A stretch of 64,000 bases of DNA, taken from the NCBI RefSeq assembly GCF_001668625.1, contig NZ_LZLJ01000060.1, positions 62,001 to 126,000 of the forward strand, written 5' to 3'. Both the position numbers and the translations under genes were made by a program. Below the pieces are notes generated by a model that was given only the letters and a program-made list of their open reading frames with translations, had not been told where the DNA came from and ran no database searches. The stretch comes from Mycobacterium sp. 1274756.6 (GTDB lineage Bacteria; Actinomycetota; Actinomycetes; Mycobacteriales; Mycobacteriaceae). Shown here one piece after another: positions 45,024-54,100 of this stretch (its first letter is position 1; every line of letters starts with the position of its first letter).

Positions 45024-45851
45024 ATGTCGACATCGCCGCCAATCTACTTCCGTCAAGCAGAGACCAGGCGAAGAATCGCGAAGCTTGAAAAATATGTCGA
45101 AGAGAACCTCCTCCGTAAGAAGCGGTTCATCTGTGTCCACGAGACCACGTGCCGCAAATCATGCGCGCCGGGACACGTGTTCAGCCCAGGGACCATGAGC
45201 CACGTCGGACGGCACTTCGATCTATGTCGTGGTGACGTGCCGCTTCGAGTGGTGGTCGTCGGCCAGGAAGCCAAAGACTGCAAGGTGACGCTGGCGACGC
45301 GCTATCAGGAAGTTCACGACCACACCGGGCTTGAGCAGCACCAATATCGTCAGGGCGAGTATCACGGTCGCAACCCGCATATGCGGGGTACAACATGGGC
45401 CCTGCGGACCATCTTCGGGCAAGGTTTAGGGACCGACCGCGATGGTGAGTTTGTGGTCCCGGCCCGGGGCGAGAAATTCCACCTCTTCGACGGCTTCGCC
45501 TTGGTCAATCGTCTGCTGTGTTACTCAGGACCTAAGGACGGTGTCCAGGCGCGCGCTACGCGAACAATGCTCGACAATTGCACAACACACCTCTCGGCCA
45601 CCCTGTCGATCCTCGAACCTACGATCTTGATTCTCCAGGGCAAGAAAGCAGCCCACGGTACCGAGCCGGTTCTGACCGCTGGTCGCACCTACAGCGACCA
45701 CCTCTACGAAGCGCATCTCGGCCGTCACCGGCTGATGGTCTGCGCCTTCTCGCATCCGTCTGCGCATGACAACCAACGGTGGGCCGACCGGACGGAGTAT
45801 TTAAGGAACGTGGTTTGCCCCAACTTACGCAAGGCGTTGAAGTATTCCTAA
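45024..45851 (+). CDS. Uracil-DNA-glycosylase-fold-like protein
   Basis: This is a 275-residue protein that I tentatively place in the uracil-DNA glycosylase superfamily. PLRVVVVGQEAKD would be the first motif (GQDPx-like), FHLFDGFALVNRLLCYS the middle block, PTILILQGKKAAHG a motif B-like strand, and RLMVCAFSHPSAHD the closing HPS loop. A cysteine cluster, CVHETTCRKSCAPGHVF, near residues 38-54 might bind metal. It lies 145 bp after brxHI, outside the tight overlaps of the BREX operon but on the same strand. Glycosylase activity is not shown by the sequence; a helper or cargo role in the island is inferred. Confidence 0.55.
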   Translation: MSTSPPIYFRQAETRRRIAKLEKYVEENLLRKKRFICVHETTCRKSCAPGHVFSPGTMSHVGRHFDLCRGDVPLRVVVVGQEAKDCKVTLATRYQEVHDHTGLEQHQYRQGEYHGRNPHMRGTTWALRTIFGQGLGTDRDGEFVVPARGEKFHLFDGFALVNRLLCYSGPKDGVQARATRTMLDNCTTHLSATLSILEPTILILQGKKAAHGTEPVLTAGRTYSDHLYEAHLGRHRLMVCAFSHPSAHDNQRWADRTEYLRNVVCPNLRKALKYS

Positions 45852-45907
45852 ATCGATCGGCATTGATCGGGTGCTCTGGTTTACCCGGAGGGACTCGCCG
45901 GAGCCAG

Positions 45908-47821
45908 CTAGCTTCGTCGTCGGAGTGGCTCAGGAAGCGCCCTACTATGCACCACCACCAACTCCCTGTTCGCCCTGGTCAACGCCGTATACAACGGCCC
46001 CTGATGCCCACGGTTCTGCCGGAAAGCGGCCGGCTCCACCACGACGACCGCGTCGAACTCGATGCCACGTGCCGAGTCGGGATCGAGAACGGTGACCTCA
46101 CGGCCGTCGCGTTCCCACGGGCTCGGGTCGTGCATGGAGCCCACCCAGCCGCGAGCCCGCAGGGTTCTTCTGGCCACGCCGGTATCCGGGCCGATGACCG
46201 CGACAGTCCCCAGCGGGTAGGCGGTCAACAGGCGCTCCACCTGATCGGCGATCGCGTTACCGAGTTCGGCCGGCCGGACCTTCTCGACCGTCGGCGCCGG
46301 TCCGTCCTGTTGGAACGCGGTGATCGCCCGCTCCCCTGGCGGGAGCAGCCGCGTCGCGAACTCCAGAATCGGTCGGGTGGAACGGTAACCGATCGCCAGC
46401 TGCCGAACCGGTGTGTCTTCGGCGATGGCGATCAGGTCGAGGATCTCGGGCCAATTGGTCGGCGTGTGGTCGGACCGGCGCTGGTTGAGGTCGCCGAGTA
46501 CGGTCCACGTGTCGGCCACATTGATCTCATCGAGGAGCAACCACCCGAGCGGTGTCACGTCCTGCGCCTCGTCGATCACGATGTGGGTGATGCCAGCCAG
46601 ATCGGTCGGCGGGTTGACTTCCCACTGGATGTAGGCGAGCAGCGGGGAGTGCGCCCGCATCATCAGGGCGTGTTTGTACTCGGGTAGCCCGCTGAGGTAC
46701 TCACTCCATTCCGGATCACGGGCGATCGCTGCGCTGTTGGCGCGCATGTACTCGTACACCTGTTCCGGGGACAGCGCCGCACCGCCGTTGGACGTCCGGA
46801 CCCGCCGGATGGCCGTGCGAAGAAACCGCACCAGCTTCCAGTCCACGTCGCGCGATGTGCTGGAGATGTCACCCACCGGCTGGAAGTCCAGGCCGAGGAT
46901 GTGTTGCCACAGCTCGGGCAAAGACAGCACCCGGATCTGGTTCGAGCCGGGGGCGAGGCGGTTGATCACGTCGATCACATGCTTGGAATAGCCCGGGGTC
47001 GGCCCGATCAGCAGAAGATTGCCCTTGAGCTTCTTCTCGGCCGGGGTCTCGTCGTTGACCAGGTAGGCGGCCCGGTGCGCGGCGATGATCGTTTTACCGG
47101 TGCCGGGTTTGCCCTCGATGATCATGTTGTCCCGCGCCGCGACCGTCACCAGGTCGTATTGATCCGGTTGCAACGTCGCCAGAACGGAACTCAGCCCCTT
47201 GGTGCGCGGCGCCTGCAACTGGGCGCGCAGTGCCTCCTCCGCCCGGATACCCGAAGGGCCGTGATCATGGTCGTGTTCTTGGTCAGCCGGTGCATCCGCT
47301 GCCGGCGGTGTCGGCTTCGGCACATCCCGTACCGGTGGTTTGGGCATGCTCGGCGGGGCAGGGATCGTCAACCCCCGCTTGGCGAAGGGGCGGTCCGGAG
47401 CATCGGAGCGCACCACCTCGTCGGAGAGATCGATGAGCCGGCCGTTGCGGTGGACGAAGGTGCGGATGACGGCGACGTCGTCGCATAGTTTGTGGTGATC
47501 GTTGCCGCGGAAAAACGTACACGCGATCGGTGCGGTCCAACTGAAGACCTGAATGCCGTCGAGTTCGGCGTGGTGTTCGCCGATGTAGAAGTCGGACTGG
47601 CCCTCCAGCACCCATTCGTCCGGTCCGACCAACGCGACCCGGCCTGCCAACTCCCCGCTCTTCACTTCGCGTCGCGTCGGCACGCCCGCCCCGGTCCACA
47701 AGCTGTTGCGGGGTCCTTGATAGGCCGAAGAGCGCTTCGATTTCTCCCGCAGCGCGTTCGTGTACCGCTTCTGCGTGGTCCGCTCGTCCTCAAGCTCAAG
47801 ATTTTTGCGCGCCGTACTCAT
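45908..47821 (-). CDS. UvrD/HelD-like superfamily 1 helicase
   Basis: This is a 637-residue protein. The longer frame to 48097 is a shadow of the upstream gene; ATG 47821 begins STARKNLELEDERTTQKR, a coiled N-terminus like that of HelD-type proteins. Walker A is NMIIEGKPGTGKTIIAAHRA near 233-252, Walker B is THIVIDEAQDVTPLGW near 410, and the C-terminal motifs are IGYRSTRPILEF and GPLYTALTRANRELVVVHS. It has no NERD domain. Last gene of the minus-strand operon, 11 bp after the extended reading frame of the SNF2 gene. HelD helicases act on RNA polymerase or DNA; the substrate here is unknown. Confidence 0.82.
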   Translation of the reverse strand: MSTARKNLELEDERTTQKRYTNALREKSKRSSAYQGPRNSLWTGAGVPTRREVKSGELAGRVALVGPDEWVLEGQSDFYIGEHHAELDGIQVFSWTAPIACTFFRGNDHHKLCDDVAVIRTFVHRNGRLIDLSDEVVRSDAPDRPFAKRGLTIPAPPSMPKPPVRDVPKPTPPAADAPADQEHDHDHGPSGIRAEEALRAQLQAPRTKGLSSVLATLQPDQYDLVTVAARDNMIIEGKPGTGKTIIAAHRAAYLVNDETPAEKKLKGNLLLIGPTPGYSKHVIDVINRLAPGSNQIRVLSLPELWQHILGLDFQPVGDISSTSRDVDWKLVRFLRTAIRRVRTSNGGAALSPEQVYEYMRANSAAIARDPEWSEYLSGLPEYKHALMMRAHSPLLAYIQWEVNPPTDLAGITHIVIDEAQDVTPLGWLLLDEINVADTWTVLGDLNQRRSDHTPTNWPEILDLIAIAEDTPVRQLAIGYRSTRPILEFATRLLPPGERAITAFQQDGPAPTVEKVRPAELGNAIADQVERLLTAYPLGTVAVIGPDTGVARRTLRARGWVGSMHDPSPWERDGREVTVLDPDSARGIEFDAVVVVEPAAFRQNRGHQGPLYTALTRANRELVVVHSRALPEPLRRRS

Positions 47822-47832
47822 CAATCCCTCCA

Positions 47833-48093
47833 CTACGCCACAATCTCGATGACACATGCCGCGAGCGGCTCCAGCCGGATCTCGGGCTGCACTTCGCTGT
47901 GCAGGTCCGCGCAGAGCGAGCTGTAGCGTTCCTGAGCTCGCCGGCGCTGGCTTTCGAACAGCGCGATGGCGCGTTCGCCGCGTCCTCGGTGCCGCGCAGT
48001 GGCGATCCGGTTCTCGATGGCCGCCACCTTGCGCTGGTGCTGCTGTTCCAAGGAGATCGCCCGGGATTCCCGAAGCGCCTCGAATTCGTGACT
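47833..48093 (-). pseudogene. C-terminal coiled coil of the SNF2 helicase, cut off by in-frame TGA
   Basis: Directly after the TGA of the SNF2 gene (48096-48094) the same frame continues for 86 codons: SHEFEALRESRAISLEQQHQ, then a long charged coiled coil (RKVAAIENRIATARHRGRGE) and LEPLAACVIEIVA before a real stop at 47833. It extends the EEQER coil of the upstream protein and matches the end of RapA-type helicases. CGA-to-TGA would create the stop. No good start codon lies within it, except TTG 48051. Confidence 0.75.
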
Positions 48094-51000
48094 TCACCGC
48101 TCCTGCTCCTCCAGGTGCCGACGATGCAGCTGGTTATGGGCACGCTCGGCGAGTCTCTCGAGTCGATCGATCGGCGGCAGCGGGGCGTCGACCAGCCGTC
48201 CTTCGGCGAGTGCCGCCAGGAGCGCGTTGCCCGGCCCTTCGCCCGCATCGCGGCCGGATTCGGTCACCGCGGAGCCCCAAATCTCATCTCCCCCACGCGA
48301 GGCCGATATCGCTTTGGCCATGACCACAACGTAGATACCGGGTCCGACATTCTCGGTTGCCGTCGACAGCCGCAGGGAAGCGAACCGGGCTTGACGATGT
48401 CCGGGGACCGCAGCCGCAGCCATCGCCAGGGGGCTGGTGGCGGTGAGGAGTTTTCCGCCACGGGTGCGGGCCAGCTCCTGGTCGAGGACCAGCGAGATCG
48501 GGATCTCACTGCGAAGCTGCGTGGACAGGTCACTGGTCTCCGCGCGGGTGCGTTGCGCTGTTTTGGCCAGTTCGTCGACGCGGCCGGCCATGACCGGGTT
48601 GCCGTACAGTTCGGCTGTCCGGTTGTCGGCCGCGAGGCGGATGCCCGCCGCCCCGTCCACGCGGGCCCAGTCGTCGAGCAGTTGCGCCAGCTCGTGTTGG
48701 CCGATGTAGCGACCGGTGCGAACGAGGTCGTCTTCCAAGCCGGCGACGTCGACGTCGTTGCTGACCAGCAGCGCACTGGAGGCATCCGAAACGTCTTGGA
48801 GTCCGGCGCGTTGTTCCTCGATGGCGGTTTCGACTTCGTGGATCTTCTGCGCACGCTGCTCGGCTGTCAGGGTGAAATCGAATCCCGCCTCCAGCACTTT
48901 GGGGGCGTTGGCGGCGATGATCGGTTCGAGGGCCCCGATGGATGATTCGAAGATTCCGATCCGGTCCAGGAGGCGGGACAGGATGCGTTCGTCGATGGTG
49001 GCGTCGTTGACGAAGTTCACGACCAGCATGGTTTCTTCGACCTGACCGATCCGGTCGATCCGCCCGATCCGCTGTTCGATTTCCATCGGGTTCCACGGCA
49101 GGTCGTAGTTGATCACCGCCGAGCAGAATTCGAAGTCGAGGCCCTCGCTGGCGACGCGGTTGGCGAGGACGAAATCGTAGCCTCCGCTGCGGAAGTCGGC
49201 CATGATGCGCCGACGCCGCTCCCGGTTGACGCCCCCGTGCATGACGGCGACCCGAAAATCGGCCTCGAGCCGACCCATCAGGTAGGCCAGCGTCGGTCGC
49301 GAATGGGTGAACACCAATGCCCTGCGACGCTGCTGGTGCAGCGTGCTCAGCACCCGGTGCAACTCATCGAATTTGGTGTCGACGTCCTCGGGGAGCCGGC
49401 GTGCCGCAGCGAGCAGTCCGGCATGCGGTTCCAGACGGACCGCGGGCGCGTCGGAGTCGGCGTCAGCGATGGTTCCGAAAGTCTGCGGGTCGAGCACGGC
49501 GCGTCGGGCCATCGGCAGGCAGGCGCTGGCAAGCCGCAGCGGCATCTGCATCGCGAAGTGCAGGGGCCTTCCCATCGCGACCGCGCGGTCCTTGCACCAC
49601 TGCAGGTACTCGTCGTAGAACTCGACTTCCGCCGGGGCCCAGGTGATCGGGCGACGGTCCAGAGTTCGCTTGGATTTCCGGTCGTCGACCTCCACCTTCT
49701 TGGTCCGCGTGATCACCGTGGACAGCGTGTTGAGGTCGGCCAGATAACGTTTCGCCTCCACGACATCGCGGGGAGTCAACCGTTGCTTGTCCAGGAGGTC
49801 TTTCAGGAGTCCGAATTCGGCCCGCTGCATCAACGGTGCCCCGAGCGCTGTCGTTCGGAGTTCGTCGAGTTTGCCGCACAGCTCACGGCCATCGACGCCC
49901 TTGTCGACCAGGCGCGTCGCGACGGCGTTGATGATGCGGTTGGGCTCCAACCGCAGTTCGAGATCGCGGATATCACCGTAGTCGCCCGGCGCCAGCAGCT
50001 CCAGCAGGTTCAGCAGGTCGTCTTGGCGTAGGTTGATCGGTGTCGCGGTGAGGAAAACCAGGTTGTCGGCCCAGTCGGTGAGCCGTGTCCCCAACGCGTA
50101 ACTCTTGGTGTCTTGGTTGCGCATGGAGTGCGCCTCATCGACGATGACCAGATCGAATTCCGGGGGCAGCTCGTCCAGCTCTTCGATGCCCGCCCAGGTG
50201 CGCAACCGCTCGATGCTGCAGATGTAGGCCTGCCGACGCGGCAGGCGGTTCTGGCGGTGCTTTTCCAGAAAAGTTCGCAGCGTGCTGCTGTCGAGTTCGG
50301 TCAGGTCGAACTCGAAGCGGTCGTCCATCTCCTCCTTCCACTTGCCGACCAGGCCTGCCGGGCAGACGATCAGTACCCGATCGGCCTCCCGGCGTGCCTC
50401 CAGCTCCGTCCAGATCAAGCCGGCTTCGATGGTCTTGCCGAGACCGACCTCGTCGGCGATCAGGATCCGGGCCTTGCCGGTTTGCAGCAGTTTGAGCACC
50501 GGTTTGAACTGGTAGGGCCGGAAGGTGGTGCGGGTGGCTCGAAACGAGAACAGCGTGTTGGCGAACTTGCTCTGCAACTTCGCGCGGGTCAGTGTGGCGC
50601 CGAAGCGGCGCGCCGGCGTCGGCTCGCGGGTGACCCAGGCGCGCGGATCGTCGAGCTCTGGGCGAGCCTTCAACGACGACTCGATGACGCTCTGCTGGTG
50701 GCCCTCGATGATCACCGTGTAGGACCACTGGCTGGACCGGCCACCGAGAAACACCCGATCCCGGATCACCACGTCCGCATCGCCCGGGTGGGTCACCGCC
50801 GCCTCGTTGATCGCAAACCGTGGCGACGGGACCGCATGGCCGTCCAGCCAAAACTTCTCGGCCCACCCGTACGCCGCCATCAGCGGGTGGTCGTCGGTGA
50901 GCTGGTCGAGCGGCGTGACCGTCGCATCCCCCGGCAGCGCGCCGTGCGCGACCTGCATGACCAACGCGCCGCCGTCGATACCCTCAAACCAATAGAGCCC

Positions 51001-51198
51001 CTCCGGCAAGTCGATCTCGGGCTGGCCCAGAACCCGACATTCGCCGGCGAGGGAGGCGAGCTCGCGGACCGGTCCGTCCAGGACGAGTGCCCGCGGGAAT
51101 TCACCGCGATCGAATGCGACGTTGGGCTGCTCCGGGTCCGGGTGGTAGCCGAACGACGGCGAACCTTCCGGTACCGATGTGGGGCGACTACCGAACAC
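48094..51198 (-). CDS. SNF2/RapA-type helicase, shortened by a premature TGA
   Basis: This is a 1034-residue superfamily 2 ATPase of the SNF2/RapA type. Walker A LIADEVGLGKTIEAGLIW is near residue 240, DEAHSMRNQ near 352, ITRTKKVEVDDRK in the middle, and the C-terminal helicase half has LVFTHSRPTLAYL, ASEGLDFEF and GRIDRIGQVEETM. The N-terminal ~200 residues are a beta-rich region as in defence-associated SNF2 proteins. The start GTG 51198 overlaps the end of the upstream 2137-residue gene by 11 bp. The stop at 48094 interrupts a coiled coil that continues in frame for 86 more codons, so the natural product is probably about 1121 residues. Confidence 0.85.
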   Translation of the reverse strand: MFGSRPTSVPEGSPSFGYHPDPEQPNVAFDRGEFPRALVLDGPVRELASLAGECRVLGQPEIDLPEGLYWFEGIDGGALVMQVAHGALPGDATVTPLDQLTDDHPLMAAYGWAEKFWLDGHAVPSPRFAINEAAVTHPGDADVVIRDRVFLGGRSSQWSYTVIIEGHQQSVIESSLKARPELDDPRAWVTREPTPARRFGATLTRAKLQSKFANTLFSFRATRTTFRPYQFKPVLKLLQTGKARILIADEVGLGKTIEAGLIWTELEARREADRVLIVCPAGLVGKWKEEMDDRFEFDLTELDSSTLRTFLEKHRQNRLPRRQAYICSIERLRTWAGIEELDELPPEFDLVIVDEAHSMRNQDTKSYALGTRLTDWADNLVFLTATPINLRQDDLLNLLELLAPGDYGDIRDLELRLEPNRIINAVATRLVDKGVDGRELCGKLDELRTTALGAPLMQRAEFGLLKDLLDKQRLTPRDVVEAKRYLADLNTLSTVITRTKKVEVDDRKSKRTLDRRPITWAPAEVEFYDEYLQWCKDRAVAMGRPLHFAMQMPLRLASACLPMARRAVLDPQTFGTIADADSDAPAVRLEPHAGLLAAARRLPEDVDTKFDELHRVLSTLHQQRRRALVFTHSRPTLAYLMGRLEADFRVAVMHGGVNRERRRRIMADFRSGGYDFVLANRVASEGLDFEFCSAVINYDLPWNPMEIEQRIGRIDRIGQVEETMLVVNFVNDATIDERILSRLLDRIGIFESSIGALEPIIAANAPKVLEAGFDFTLTAEQRAQKIHEVETAIEEQRAGLQDVSDASSALLVSNDVDVAGLEDDLVRTGRYIGQHELAQLLDDWARVDGAAGIRLAADNRTAELYGNPVMAGRVDELAKTAQRTRAETSDLSTQLRSEIPISLVLDQELARTRGGKLLTATSPLAMAAAAVPGHRQARFASLRLSTATENVGPGIYVVVMAKAISASRGGDEIWGSAVTESGRDAGEGPGNALLAALAEGRLVDAPLPPIDRLERLAERAHNQLHRRHLEEQER

Positions 51199-54100
51199 GG
51201 TTGAGATTCCCGGTTTCTGAAGGGGTGTCGGCGATGTGGATCAACCCGCCGGCCTGGCGTGTCAGCGCGCCGTTCCCGAGCACCCTCTCCAACGCCTCCC
51301 CCAGCCGTTTCCCGATCGCCTGCGTCATCCGCTTACCCCCGAACAACCCCAGCGCCTCCCGCTTCAACTCCTCCGCCTCGATGCCCCCGGTCTGCTCGGC
51401 GACCACCAGCATCGCGTTGCCGATCTCGATCAGGCTGACCTCGTCGAGCACCCGGCTCGCCCCCTCGGCGGGGCAGCGCACCGCCCGCCAGGTTTCCGGG
51501 TCGAGCTCGCTCGGCCAGTAGAAGCGCTCGGGGTCCGAGCGGCGGCGATACTCCGCCGGGACCAGTTGACGAATGGCGCGCCGGCGACTCTCCGCGACGC
51601 GGTTGAGCCTGAACGCCCCGGCCACGAGCTTGGCCAACCGATCCGGGTGTACCGGGCCTTCGGTGGCAACCACCTGGCGGATCACCTCGAGCACTTGCGG
51701 CTTGGCGTAAGCCATCGCGATGTCATCGAGCACACCGACATCACCGACGACCACCGGCGACCACTCGCGGAAAATCTGCAGCATCGGATGCCGTTTCGGT
51801 TTCGGCGGCGGCGCGGCCGCCACGGCAGCGCTGGTCGGTGCGAAACGCAACGGCGCCAGCTGCTGCGGCTCCGTCGGAACCGGCTCCGCCGCCACAGGTG
51901 CGGGCTCGGTGGCCACCGGCGCCGGTTCGGGCTCGGCTTGCCGCTCGCGCGCCTCGGTCACCGCACGCTGCAGCCGGGCGATCACGTCGTCGCGGTCCTG
52001 CAGCCACTCCGGCAGCCACACCCGCTCCACGGCCGGCCAGCGCAGCAGCCCGGCCAGCACGTCGACCGGCAGCGCATCCCGGTCGGCGACGGTACGTCGC
52101 TGGTACCAGGCCGGGCTGTCGAGGAGCACCGCCACCAGCGGCTGCTGCGGTGCCAGCGGGTCAGAGATCACCAGATCCACCCGGAATTCGGACAGCCCGA
52201 CATCGGCGGCCACCGGCAGGTCCGCGCCCCGCAGCGCCTCGGCGATGTCGTCGTGGTGGCGGTCGATAACCGCTTGACGCTGCCCGTCGCCGTTGATCGC
52301 CTCCGCTCCGCGGGCGGCCAACTCCAGGTAGGCCTTCAGATGTTTGGTGCCGACCTGGGTGGTTTCCTCGGCGCGCAGCCGGTGCGGGTCGAAGCTGGCG
52401 TAGAGCACCACTTCGCGGCGAGCGCGGGTGATCGCCACGTTCAGTCTGCGCTCCCCGCCCGGTTTGGACAGCGGCCCGAAGTTCAGCGGCACCACGCCTT
52501 TGTCGTTGGTGCTGAAGGCCACCGAGAACAAGATCGTGTCGCGTTCATCGCCCTGCACGTTCTCCAGGTTCTTCACGAACAGCCCGTCGGGCTCATCCAA
52601 GGCGTGCAGGAGCCGGTCGTCGCCGGCGTCGCGCAGCAGGTTCTCGATCAGGTCACGCTGCTGGGCGTTGAAGGTGATCACTCCCAGTGACGGCGCGGCT
52701 GCCGGCGAGGCGGCGAACCGCTGCCGGATGTCGGCGACGATCCGATCGGCTTCGACCCGGTTGGTGCGCAACGTCTTACCCTTGCCGGCACGTTCGAAGA
52801 CCCCGTCGACCCGCACCAGCGACACCCCGTACCCGTCGCCCACCGTCGGCGCCGGGAAGGAGGCCAGCTTGCCCTCGTAGTAGTGGTGGTTGCTGAACGC
52901 GATCAACGCTTCGTCTTGGCTGCGGTAGTGCCAGGACAGCCATTGCCGCGGCACCTGGGCCTGCACGCATTCGGTGAGGATCGACTCCTCGTCGAGCACC
53001 ACGCTCGGGTCGTATTCCTCCTCCTCGTCGATGCTGACACCGGCTTCGGCGAAGCTGGTCGGCGGCATCTGTTTGGAATCGCCGACGACCACCACCGAGT
53101 GGGACCGCCCCATCGCGCCGACGGCGTCGGCCACCCGGATCTGGGAGGCTTCGTCGAACACCACCAGGTCGAACAGACCCGCCTTGGCGGGGAAGAACCG
53201 CGCCACCGAGTCCGGGCTCATCAACGTGCACGGCAGGATCGCGGTGATCAGCTCACCGAAGTTGTCGATCAGGGTGCGAATACCCATCCCGCCGCGGCGA
53301 CGTTCCAACTGGCGGCGCAGCGCACCGACCTGCCCGGCCTCGGTGGCCGCGTCGAAACGCCGCGCTGCCAACAGCTGAGCCGGAATGGCACGCGGCAACT
53401 CATCGCGGATCGCCTGGGTGCTCTCGGTGAACCGCTGAATGGTCTTGCCGTGGGCGGCGACGTCGAAATCGCCCAGCGCCGTGGCATCCAGCCGCTCGGT
53501 GATCGAGGTGCCGGCCAGCCCGCGGTCGAACGCCAGCGCGGCGTCCTCGCCGGCCACCTGCCCGGTCAGGATCGCGGTGCGGGCCTCATCCATCCCGATC
53601 GTGCGCAGCGGCTCTACATGGTCGACCAGATCCACCCACCGCTGCAGGAAGACCGGGGTTTCCAGCCGCCGCGTCGCGCGGGTGGCCCACCAGCGGACTA
53701 TAAACGAGTCGTCACCGCCCCAGGCTTGCTGCCGGTCGAGGGTGACGCCGCTGGTGTCGATGAGGGCTTGCCAGGCGGTGGCGAGTCGACGCAGCGGCTC
53801 GACCAGCGCACCGGCGGGAGTGTGCGCGTAGTAGTCGCGCAGGTCGGCGACATGCGGCTGGTGCGGTGTCTCCGACAGGGCGGCGACGAGCCGGGTGAGC
53901 CAGTCCAGGCTGGCGGCGACGGGGGCGCTCGCCTCGGTCAGTAGCGGGTTCCAGGTCGCGTCGATCACCGTGACCGGTAGCCGGGTTAGCCGGGCGCGCA
54001 GGTCGGTGACCGCGGCGTGGGTTTCGGCGATCGCGGCGGTGAGCGTCGACAGTGTTTTGAGGTCAACGGTTTTCGGCTCGACCCGCAGGGCATCGGCCAA

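Noticed and set aside
47822-48097. Extended start of the HelD-like helicase
   Set aside because: The extra 92 residues are out-of-frame translation of the SNF2 coiled coil.
10088-51198. Stop-codon recoding as a general feature (TAG and TGA read as amino acids)
   Set aside because: TAG and TGA end many normal genes here, including the coupled BREX genes, so the two interrupted helicases are better explained by mutation or sequencing error.
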